Shown here in pieces: positions 6,707 through 14,468 of a stretch of 16,900 bases of DNA; within the stretch, counting starts at the first letter, position 1; each line of letters begins with the position of its first letter. This stretch comes from Dehalococcoidia bacterium. GTDB lineage: Bacteria; Chloroflexota; Dehalococcoidia; Lucifugimonadales; Lucifugimonadaceae. The DNA is taken from contig JANQEF010000262.1 of NCBI GenBank assembly GCA_028278465.1, positions 1 through 16,900 on the forward strand. The letters run 5' to 3'. A program made the position numbers and the translations under genes. The notes under the pieces were generated by a model, which was not told the DNA's origin, did not search any database, and worked only from the letters and a program-made list of their open reading frames with translations.

Positions 6707-7018
6707 TTGCGCGACTACGAACTGATGTGGATTCTGCCCGGCACCTCTTCGGACGAGGACGGCGAGAAGTCACTTGAGACCGTGAAGAGTCTCATCACCG
6801 AAAACGGCGGCGAAGTAAGCTCCGCTGCGCTCTGGGGCCGGCGCTCACTGTCATATCCGATCAAGAAAAACGGCGAAGGGGCGTATTATCTGGCTCGGTT
6901 CAGCATCGAGCCGAAAGCTACGTCCGAGATCAACCGGGCGATGGAGGCCAATCAGGACGTCCTCCGTCACCTGCTGGTCAAGGAAGAGCCGAAGAAAGCC
7001 GCCGCCGCAGAGAGCTGA
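6707..7018 (+). CDS. rpsF: 30S ribosomal protein S6
   Basis: 103 residues, normal for S6, which binds 16S rRNA together with S18 in the platform of the 30S subunit. The protein opens with RDYELMWIL as in other S6 proteins. It has WGRRSLSYPIKKNGEGAYY (residues about 43-61) and the conserved helix then strand INRAMEANQDVLRHLLVK, ending in a short Lys/Ala-rich tail. The start is TTG, fixed by the family N-terminus; only weak Shine-Dalgarno similarity precedes it. It is the first gene of an operon with ssb (38-bp gap) and rpsR, the common bacterial order. Confidence 0.95.
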   Translation: MRDYELMWILPGTSSDEDGEKSLETVKSLITENGGEVSSAALWGRRSLSYPIKKNGEGAYYLARFSIEPKATSEINRAMEANQDVLRHLLVKEEPKKAAAAES

Positions 7019-7032
7019 ACCCCCGAAACCAG

Positions 7033-7046
7033 CCCTGAGAACAGGG
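7033..7046 (+). repeat. Hairpin overlapping the ssb ribosome-binding site
   Basis: CCCTG (7033-7037) and CAGGG (7042-7046) form a perfect 5-bp stem with loop AGAA. The 3' arm takes up part of the AGGGGGAA Shine-Dalgarno (7043-7050) of ssb, so folding would partly mask ribosome access. Confidence 0.45.
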
Positions 7047-7056
7047 GGAACTCCAG

Positions 7057-7503
7057 ATGTCGCTTAACCAGATACTCCTTATCGGACGAGCGGGTACAGA
7101 CCCGCAGATGCGGTACACACCGAGTGGCACCGCCGTCACCGACTTCCGTCTTGCGGTGAACAACCCGTCACGCGACCAGTCGGGCGAGTGGCAGGACAAC
7201 ACCGAGTGGTTCACTGTGACGGCGTGGGACCGGCAGGCCGAGTCGGTCAACCAGTATCTTGCGAAAGGCCGGAGAGTCTTCGTCGAGGGACGGCTCAGCA
7301 CGAGGACTTACACCGCAAACAACGGAGAGCAGAGGACCAGCCTCGAGATCCGGGCATTCAGGGTGATCTTCCTGGACAGGCCGGATGCGCAGGACGGTGA
7401 GGAATTTGGAGGCCAGCAGACCGCTGGCGCAGCCGCTGCCAATGGCAACGGAGGAGACCCGGCGGCTGGCGTAACAGAAGACGTGGAGGAGCTGCCCTGG
7501 TAG
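7057..7503 (+). CDS. ssb: Single-stranded DNA-binding protein
   Basis: 148 residues. The N-terminal OB fold (about 1-108) carries the usual pattern: LNQILLIGRAGTDPQMRYTPSG, then FRLAVNN, WFTVTAWDRQAESVNQYLAKG, VFVEGRL and SLEIRAFRVIFLD. A Gly/Ala/Asn/Gln-rich linker (about 113-138) follows, then an acidic tip EDVEELPW. SSB coats single-stranded DNA during replication, repair and recombination, and the tip recruits partner proteins. The tip ends in Trp where most bacterial SSBs end in Phe. A strong AGGGGGA ribosome site precedes the ATG and is partly within a hairpin. It is the middle gene of rpsF-ssb-rpsR. Confidence 0.96.
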   Translation: MSLNQILLIGRAGTDPQMRYTPSGTAVTDFRLAVNNPSRDQSGEWQDNTEWFTVTAWDRQAESVNQYLAKGRRVFVEGRLSTRTYTANNGEQRTSLEIRAFRVIFLDRPDAQDGEEFGGQQTAGAAAANGNGGDPAAGVTEDVEELPW

Positions 7504-7513
7504 CAGCTCCCGT

Positions 7514-7530
7514 TCCCGGGCTTTCCGGGA
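7514..7530 (+). repeat. Hairpin between ssb and rpsR
   Basis: TCCCGG (7514-7519) pairs perfectly with CCGGGA (7525-7530) around GCTTT. No T-run follows, so it is unlikely to be an efficient terminator. It may protect or separate the messages of ssb and rpsR, whose own AAGGAGAG site begins 13 nt later. Confidence 0.45.
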
Positions 7531-7552
7531 CGACCGTTCCACAAGGAGAGAA

Positions 7553-8266
7553 ATGACGACTTCGCAGAGCAGAGACACGAGGGGTGGAGGCCGACCAGGC
7601 ACTCGCCGGTTTTCGGGCAGGCGTCGCAGGCAATGCGTCTGCAAAGAGGTTGGGACTGTCGGCTACAAGGATGTTTCGGTGCTCCGTCGCTTCATCTCGG
7701 AGCGCGGCCGCATCGAGTCTGGCCGCAAGTCCGGCAACTGCGCCAAGTGCCAGCGCGAGCTGAGCACCGCTATCTCAAGAGCACGTTTCCTGGCGCTGCT
7801 TCCTTACGCGCCGAGCCACCTGCGCGTTACCGGCTCGATATCACCTGCGGCAGCGCCTGCTGCTTCGGAGGACGCTGAGTCGGAAACACCTGCGGACGAG
7901 GCGAAAGACGAAGCATCCACTGAAGAGACGGCTGCAGAGTCGCAGTCAGAGCAGACCGAGGCTTCTGAGTCCGAAGAGGCCGCGGCTGAGGAGTCGGAGG
8001 AGACTCCTGAGTCTGACGGCGAAGAGACTTCCGACGACTCTGAGGAAGAGGCTTCCGAGGAATCGGGGGACGACGACGAATCCGATGAGACATCGGACAG
8101 CGTTGAATCTTCTGAGGAAGAGGAATCCACCGAGGAAGCAGACGAAGCTCCCGAAGCCGAGGACGCGGAGACCGAAGACAGCCCGGCAGACGAATCGGAT
8201 GATGCAGAGGACTCAGAGTCATCAGAGTCATCCGAAGAGTCCGAGGACGAAGAGAAGAAGAGCTAA
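7553..8266 (+). CDS. rpsR: 30S ribosomal protein S18 with long acidic C-terminal extension
   Basis: Residues about 27-94 are a complete S18: YKDVSVLRRFISERGRI (38-54), a GNCAKCQRELSTAISRAR segment (61-78) and the ALLPY end (81-85). It has four cysteines, C28 and C30 plus C63 and C66, a possible zinc site with a CxC and CxxC arrangement. Bacterial S18 normally ends shortly after ALLPY, at about 75-90 residues. Here the frame continues for about 140 residues that are nearly all Glu, Asp, Ser, Ala and Thr, with almost no basic residue until a final KKS. The protein is 237 residues and the tail would be strongly negative and disordered. The start is well supported by AAGGAGAG just upstream. The tail is in frame, with no frameshift visible to me. 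S18 binds S6 and 16S rRNA in the 30S platform; the role of the tail is unknown. Confidence 0.9.
   Translation: MTTSQSRDTRGGGRPGTRRFSGRRRRQCVCKEVGTVGYKDVSVLRRFISERGRIESGRKSGNCAKCQRELSTAISRARFLALLPYAPSHLRVTGSISPAAAPAASEDAESETPADEAKDEASTEETAAESQSEQTEASESEEAAAEESEETPESDGEETSDDSEEEASEESGDDDESDETSDSVESSEEEESTEEADEAPEAEDAETEDSPADESDDAEDSESSESSEESEDEEKKS
8213..8230 (+). repeat. Tandem 9-base repeat in the rpsR tail
   Basis: TCAGAGTCA occurs twice in direct tandem (8213-8221 and 8222-8230), in frame, encoding Ser-Glu-Ser twice. It indicates that the acidic tail grows and changes by replication slippage. Confidence 0.8.
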
Positions 8267-8304
8267 GTCCTGCTCCCGCTCGACCGTTCAGCGCCCTTTC
8301 AGTC

Positions 8305-9552
8305 ATGACCAACCAGGAAAACGTCGCCGAACCGACTCCCTCGTCGTCCGGTGAATACGCGGCCGGTGAGCGCAGCATCACGCAGCGCGCTGCCCAGTCA
8401 CGCTTCGACATCCTGCGTGAGAAGAAGGCTCAAGGACGCAAGAACCGTCCGTTCATCTACGCGGGGCTCGGCATCCTCGCAATTCTCTTGAGCGTGCTGG
8501 GCGTTGCGTTCTGGAATGAGTTCGTCGCGCCGCCAAGGGCTCTCGCAATCCGGGTTGGAGACGTCGAATACACCCGCGGTGACGTAGTCGACCTGATCAG
8601 GTTCAACCAGCGTCTCAGCGAAGAGATCGGCGTGCCGTTCCAGCTCGGCAGTTCCGTGTTCGAGGCGCTCCAGGTGATCCAGGAAGCCGAGCTTGCGTTC
8701 CAGCTTGCGCCGCAGTACGGCGTTTCGGTATCGCCGGAGGAGGTCGACGAGCGCGTCGAGTTCATACTCGGCTTCGCTGTGCAGACGGACGACAGGAACT
8801 CGCCCGAGTACCAGACCAATGTGGAGGAGGCCAAGCGGCAGTTCCTGAACCGGGTTGGCCTGCCGGAAGAGGTGTGGCGGGACTTCCTGAAGAAGGTGCT
8901 GTTCCAGGAGCGGCTGCGTGAAGTCGTTGGCGACAACGTCGAGCGCATTCAGCCCCAGGTCCACGTCTACCAGATCCTGCTCGATCAGAACGATCCGCAG
9001 ACCTTGGCGCTGATCCAGCGCGAGCTAAACGCCGGAGCCGATGTCGAAGAGGTCGTCGTCGAGTTTTCGGAGGACTTCGATGCTCCGCGCACGCGTGGCG
9101 ACCTTGGCTGGATGCCGCAGGGCGTTGTGGCGAGGCAGATAGACCGACTGCTGTTCGGTGTAGATGAGGCCGGCAACCGCCTGCTGCCCCTCCGTACGGC
9201 AGCCACGCCGCAGTTTGATGATCAGACGCAGCTCTGGTCGGTGCTGATAGTCGACGAGTTCCAGGAGGCGAGAGAGGTCGATCCGCAATCGCTGGAGATT
9301 CTCAAGGACACTGCCATGACCGTGTTCCTGAACGAACAGCGCAGGAGCATCGATCTGTATCTCGATCTCGACAGCGATATCGCCAACTGGGTGAACAAGC
9401 AGGTTTCGCTGAACGCGCTTCCGGCGACCGCCGGGCCCAGTCAAGAAGACCAGTTCGGCGGACTGTTGCCGGAAGGTGCCGTGATCCAGGGGGCTCCGAC
9501 GGTTGTGCCGACGGTCAGGGGGATTCCGGGCATCAGCGTTCCCGCCCAGTAG
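8305..9552 (+). CDS. Membrane-anchored SurA/PrsA-like protein with parvulin-like domain
   Basis: 415 residues. A hydrophilic N-terminus (1-48, Lys/Arg-rich just before the membrane) is followed by one transmembrane helix (about 49-69) with no lipobox cysteine, so the rest should be outside the membrane. Residues about 80-215 form a helical SurA_N-like chaperone region (VGDVEYTRGDVVDLI, then LAPQYGVSVSPEEVDERV). Residues about 218-320 resemble a PpiC/parvulin domain (QVHVYQILLD, RGDLGWMP). The usual active-site His in the HIL strand is Gln (Q223), and the late His of the YHII strand is not present (WSVL, 311-314), so prolyl isomerase activity is doubtful and a chaperone role more likely. The C-terminal 45 residues are Pro/Gly-rich. 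It begins 38 bp after rpsR with no clear ribosome site. Confidence 0.8.
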   Translation: MTNQENVAEPTPSSSGEYAAGERSITQRAAQSRFDILREKKAQGRKNRPFIYAGLGILAILLSVLGVAFWNEFVAPPRALAIRVGDVEYTRGDVVDLIRFNQRLSEEIGVPFQLGSSVFEALQVIQEAELAFQLAPQYGVSVSPEEVDERVEFILGFAVQTDDRNSPEYQTNVEEAKRQFLNRVGLPEEVWRDFLKKVLFQERLREVVGDNVERIQPQVHVYQILLDQNDPQTLALIQRELNAGADVEEVVVEFSEDFDAPRTRGDLGWMPQGVVARQIDRLLFGVDEAGNRLLPLRTAATPQFDDQTQLWSVLIVDEFQEAREVDPQSLEILKDTAMTVFLNEQRRSIDLYLDLDSDIANWVNKQVSLNALPATAGPSQEDQFGGLLPEGAVIQGAPTVVPTVRGIPGISVPAQ

Positions 9553-9588
9553 TCTTCATTCGGCAGACCATCCTGGACAAGCCGACCG

Positions 9589-9617
9589 TTGTCGTCTGCT
9601 GATGGTTGCCTTATTGT
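9589..9617 (+). promoter_or_regulatory. Possible promoter for hom-thrC
   Basis: TTGTCG (9589-9594) and TATTGT (9612-9617), 17 bases apart, each match four of six consensus positions and lie about 55 bp upstream of the hom start. The spacing is ideal but the match is moderate. Confidence 0.35.
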
Positions 9618-9670
9618 CTCGGTGGCGTCCGACCGCTGGGCGCCGCGAATGAACCGGAACTGGAAGTTTC

Positions 9671-10959
9671 ATGCGCACGGTAAAGCTGGGTCTGCTTGGC
9701 GTCGGGGTGGTCGGCTCTGCGGTCGCGAAGGCGATAGAAGAGGGCGACGGCCTGACCGGACGCTCCGGCGTTCGCCTGGAGCTGGTGAAGGCCGCGGTCC
9801 GCGACCTTTCGAAGCCGCGATCTGTTGAACTGGGCCCGGACCTCGTCACAACCGACCCGAACGAGGTTGTGAGCCTCCCGGAGATCGACATCGTCGTCGA
9901 AGTGATGGGTGGCGAAGACCCCGCTTTCGACCTGATATCGAAAGCGCTCGCATCCGGCAAGCACGTCGTATCCGCCAACAAGGAGGTCCTCGCCAAGCGC
10001 GGCGACGAGCTGCTGGCGACGGCCGCGCAGCATGGGACAAAACTGGTCTACGAGGCCAGCGTCGGCGGCGGGATACCGATCCTCAACCCGATTTCGGACG
10101 ACCTGCTCGCCAACCGCATCGACTCGATCAGGGCGATCATCAACGGCACGACCAACTACATCCTGACGCGCATGTCGAGCGAGGGCGCCGCATACGACGA
10201 CGTCCTGGCCGATGCACAGCGCCTTGGCTATGCGGAGGCCGACCCGACGGCTGATGTCGATGGCTTCGATGCTCTGTACAAGATCGCCATACTGGGCCGT
10301 CTTGCGTTCGGCACCAGCGCCGCGGTGGACAGTATTCACCGGGAGGGCATCGGCAGGATCGATGCGAAGGACTTCAGGTACGCCGAGGAGCTCGGGTTCA
10401 CGATCAAGCTGATCGCCGCTGCGCAGCGGAACGACGGCGGCCTGCTGCTCAGGGTGCATCCATCGCTTGTGCCGCTCGACGTGCCCATGGCATCGGTGAA
10501 CGGCGCGCTGAACATGGTTGAAGTGGAAGGCGACCTGGTTGGACCGCTGTGGTTCCAGGGGCCGGGTGCAGGTCCGGAGCCGACGGCGTCAGCGGTGCTT
10601 GGCGATGTGTTGCGAATCGCTCGCCAGCCGGATTCAAACGGCGCCGAGCAGTCCACTACAGAACCGCTCGAAGTGGCGCCGATGAGCGGTCACCGCTGCC
10701 AGTACTACATCCGCCTCACCGCCGCCGACAAGCCCGGCGTGCTGGCACTGATCGCAAAGGTGCTTGGTGACGCCAGCATCAGCATCCGCTCAGTGATCCA
10801 GATGGACGCTGACGAAACCGCCGGCCAGGCCGACCTGGTCATAATGACTCACTCGGCTTTAGAAGCTAATATGCAAGAGGCGGTTTCCCGATTGCGCAGC
10901 CTCGACGTTGTGATTGAGCTGGACAACCTGATCAGGGTTGAGTCATATAGTCACTCAGC

Positions 10960-10963
<4 letters not shown>
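9671..10963 (+). CDS. hom: Homoserine dehydrogenase with ACT domain
   Basis: Reduces L-aspartate 4-semialdehyde to L-homoserine with NAD(P)H, the branch step to threonine and methionine. 430 residues, the length of the ACT-containing single-function form. The Rossmann fold opens the protein (GLLGVGVVGSAV, 7-18). VSANKEVLA (100-108) holds the conserved K104. NGTTNYILTRM (158-168), then YAEADPTADVDGFDALYKIAILG (start 187) hold the substrate-binding Asp/Glu and the catalytic K204. The C-terminal ACT domain (about 345-425: DKPGVLALIAKVLGDASISI) suggests feedback control by threonine, as in the family. The start ATG has GGAA five bases upstream. It overlaps thrC by GTGA, so the two are translationally coupled. 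Confidence 0.96.
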
Positions 10964-12111
<1,148 letters not shown>

Positions 12112-12188
12112 GCTGGATCTTCCAATCAAGGAACTGACCCTGTGACATCGCGCTGCGAAGAAAACTGTTGTAGCAGGAGACGGGCTGC

Positions 12189-13178
12189 ATGACCTGCTGC
12201 TCAGTTTCGGTTCGCTCCGAATCATTCAGCAGTGCATCAGCCAGCTGGGAGGCGATAACAGCCTCCAGCAGCAGCGCTACGGTCTTCGATCTTCCGACCT
12301 GGCAACAGACCTGGTGGCAACACTTCGGCTCAGGCTCCGAGCGAATCCTTGCCGTCTGCTCGGACGAAGGCACGGTGGACCTGCTCGCCCCGCTGATGCA
12401 GGAAGACGGCGTTGTCTCCTTCCTCGGCGGGACCGACCTCGTCGACTATCACAACTTTGTCTGCCCCGGCGAACCTCCTACTGCCTGCATCGAGGCGGTC
12501 ATCGGCGAGCTAACGGCCGACCGCGGTGTCTCCCGGTTGCTGTTCGAGTCGGTATCGGACGTCTCGGGAACGCTGGAGAAGCTGCCGCCGGTGATGAACG
12601 CGTGCGGCTGGAACGTCTCTGTCGAGCAAGAGGACGTTTCACCGAGGCTTGACTTGTCCGACAGCTGGGACGAATACCTGGCAGGCCTCCGCAAGAAAGA
12701 CCGGCATGAGTTGCGCCGGAAGCTGCGGCGACTGGAAGCAGCGGGCGATGTCCGGCACATCGAGCTCAACGCTCGTGAGGATGTCGAGACGGCGATGCCG
12801 GACTTCTTTCGGCTGCACAGGCTCAGCACGCCCGAGAAGCAGGAGTTCATGACGTCCGCTCGCGAGCGGTTCTTCAGCGACGTTTCAGCGGCGCTGGCGG
12901 ACACCGGCGTGACAAGGCTCAGCTTCCTCGAACTGAACGGCGAGCGGGTTGCTACATCGCTGTCCTTCGTCGTGGCCGGCGTGCGCTACCTGTACAACTC
13001 CGGCTACAACCCCGAGCACCGGCAGCTCTCCGTCGGGCTGCTGAACCACGCCTACACGATCCGCAGGTCGATAGAGCAGGGCCACAGCATCTTCGACTTT
13101 ATGCGCGGCGACGAGTCCTACAAGTATCATCTCGGCGGCGTCGACCGCGGCATCTTCCGAGTGGTCGCCACACGATAG
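12189..13178 (+). CDS. FemAB/CelD-type (Acetyltransf_6) acyltransferase-like protein
   Basis: 329 residues with the layout of the CelD/BcsL GNAT-like family (Acetyltransf_6). FDLPTWQQTWWQHFG (33-47) is the usual N-terminal element. KKDRHELRRKLRRLE (169-183) is the Arg/Lys helix before the core. SLSFVVAGVRYLYNSGYNPE (257-276) and IFDFMRGDESYKYHLG (301-316) are the characteristic end of the acyl-CoA binding fold. Relatives acetylate polysaccharides or add amino acids to peptidoglycan; the substrate here is unknown. The ATG at 12189 is preceded by AGGAG nine bases upstream. The first 30 residues are Ser-rich and poorly conserved, so their reality is less sure. The gene starts 77 bp after thrC and ends 8 bp before the glycosyltransferase, with which it is probably co-transcribed. 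Confidence 0.85.
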   Translation: MTCCSVSVRSESFSSASASWEAITASSSSATVFDLPTWQQTWWQHFGSGSERILAVCSDEGTVDLLAPLMQEDGVVSFLGGTDLVDYHNFVCPGEPPTACIEAVIGELTADRGVSRLLFESVSDVSGTLEKLPPVMNACGWNVSVEQEDVSPRLDLSDSWDEYLAGLRKKDRHELRRKLRRLEAAGDVRHIELNAREDVETAMPDFFRLHRLSTPEKQEFMTSARERFFSDVSAALADTGVTRLSFLELNGERVATSLSFVVAGVRYLYNSGYNPEHRQLSVGLLNHAYTIRRSIEQGHSIFDFMRGDESYKYHLGGVDRGIFRVVATR

Positions 13179-13186
13179 ATCTCACT

Positions 13187-14431
13187 ATGAAGCGCATCGC
13201 TGTCATAAGCGTCCACGGCTGCCCCGTGATCCAGGCCGGTCTGAAAGACGCCGGCGGGATGAACATCTATGTCCTGGAGACGGCGCGCGCATTGTCGAGC
13301 CGCGGCATCCAGGTAGACATATTCACTCGCCACCATGACCCGCTCGACCCGATGGTCGTGCACCTGACGCCAGGCGCCAGGGCGATCCACCTGCCCGCAG
13401 GCCCGCCATCGACCGGCAAGTCCGGAGCGTATGACCTGCTGCCCGAGTTCACCAGGCAGGTTTCCGGCTACACCGCTGCCTGGGGGCTGGAGTACGACCT
13501 CGTCGTCAGCCACTACTGGCTCTCCGGGCTGGTAGGGATCGAGTTGAGCGAGCAGTGGGGTGTGCCGCACTCGACCAGCTTCCACACACTGGCGGCGGTC
13601 AAGCAGCAGGCGCTCCCGGGAGAGCAGGAACACCCGGCGCGCCACGAGTCCGAGGTGAAGGTCGCACGGTCCGCCGACCAGGTGGTTGTCTGGACCGAGC
13701 ACGAGTGCCAGATCCTTCGCGACAGGTACGGCGCATGCCCGAAGCAGATATCGATAGTGCCGCCGGGCGTGAACAGCGAGAGGTTCACGCCGGACAGCCA
13801 GTCCGAGGCCCGCGCTCAGCTGGGTCTCAATGGTGAGAAGGTGCTGCTCTACGTTGGCCGGCTCGAGCGCCTGAAGGGCATTGACACGCTGTTCAAGGCG
13901 GTCGCGCAGCTTGAGCACACGGACGGTCTGAGGCTGTACGTCGCGGGCGGTAGCAGGGGCGCGCCGGGGATGCGCAGGCTTCTCTGCCTTGCCAGGGACC
14001 TCGGCATCAGGCACAGGGTCAAGTTCCTGGGCTCGATCCCGCAGGACAGGCTGAACCTGTACTACAACGCGGCCGACATCTGCGTCCTGCCGTCCTACTA
14101 CGAGAGCTTCGGGTTCGCGGCGCTAGAAGCTGCTTCATGTGGCAAGCCGGTCGTGGCATCAAGGGTCGGAGGGCTGACCACTATCGTCAACGACGGCGTG
14201 ACAGGATTCCTGGTCAACTGGCGCTGCCCGGGTCCGTTTGCCGAACGGCTCGACCTGTTGCTGAACAACGATGAGCTGAGGCACAGGATGGGCCGGGAGG
14301 CACGGCTTCATGCGGAGACGCTGACCTGGGAGGCGACCGCCGACCGGCTCATTCACGCGTACTCTCTTCTTCTTGCGGGGTCGACAGACGCGGTCCATCC
14401 GCCGGACGCCGCGCTTCAGCCGGCGACGTGA
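13187..14431 (+). CDS. GT4 glycosyltransferase, MshA/sucrose-phosphate-synthase-like
   Basis: A GT-B fold, retaining GT4 family glycosyltransferase of 414 residues. VSVHGCPVIQ and DAGGMNIYVLETARAL (21-36) near the N-terminus, SHYWLSGLVG (108-117), HTLAAVKQQAL (133-143) and VPPGVNSERFTP (191-202) are strongly like MshA, which joins UDP-GlcNAc to inositol phosphate. GRLERLKG (224-231, with R225 and K230) and ESFGFAALEAASCGKPVVAS (306-325, E306 and E314) form the nucleotide-sugar site. All key residues are present, so it should be active. Substrates cannot be fixed from sequence, since MshA-like proteins include sucrose or glucosylglycerate type enzymes. It lies 8 bp after the acyltransferase and 37 bp before GH15, with no clear ribosome site of its own. 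Confidence 0.92.
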   Translation: MKRIAVISVHGCPVIQAGLKDAGGMNIYVLETARALSSRGIQVDIFTRHHDPLDPMVVHLTPGARAIHLPAGPPSTGKSGAYDLLPEFTRQVSGYTAAWGLEYDLVVSHYWLSGLVGIELSEQWGVPHSTSFHTLAAVKQQALPGEQEHPARHESEVKVARSADQVVVWTEHECQILRDRYGACPKQISIVPPGVNSERFTPDSQSEARAQLGLNGEKVLLYVGRLERLKGIDTLFKAVAQLEHTDGLRLYVAGGSRGAPGMRRLLCLARDLGIRHRVKFLGSIPQDRLNLYYNAADICVLPSYYESFGFAALEAASCGKPVVASRVGGLTTIVNDGVTGFLVNWRCPGPFAERLDLLLNNDELRHRMGREARLHAETLTWEATADRLIHAYSLLLAGSTDAVHPPDAALQPAT

Positions 14432-14468
14432 TTCGCGCCGATCTCTGACCTGAAAGCAGAGGACTCCG

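Noticed and set aside
7804..8130. Serine-rich minus-strand frame opposite the rpsR tail
   Set aside because: It only mirrors the low-complexity Glu/Ser codons of the tail; the plus-strand frame is continuous with S18.
9563..9599. GCAGAC...GTCTGC inverted repeat before hom as a terminator or riboswitch
   Set aside because: Six-base arms with a 25-base loop and no T-run; too weak to call.
9611..10459. 282-codon minus-strand frame within hom
   Set aside because: Antisense shadow of a well-supported enzyme gene in GC-rich DNA; no domain recognised.
13127..14014. 295-codon minus-strand frame within the GT4 gene
   Set aside because: Antisense shadow; the plus-strand reading contains a complete set of GT4 motifs.
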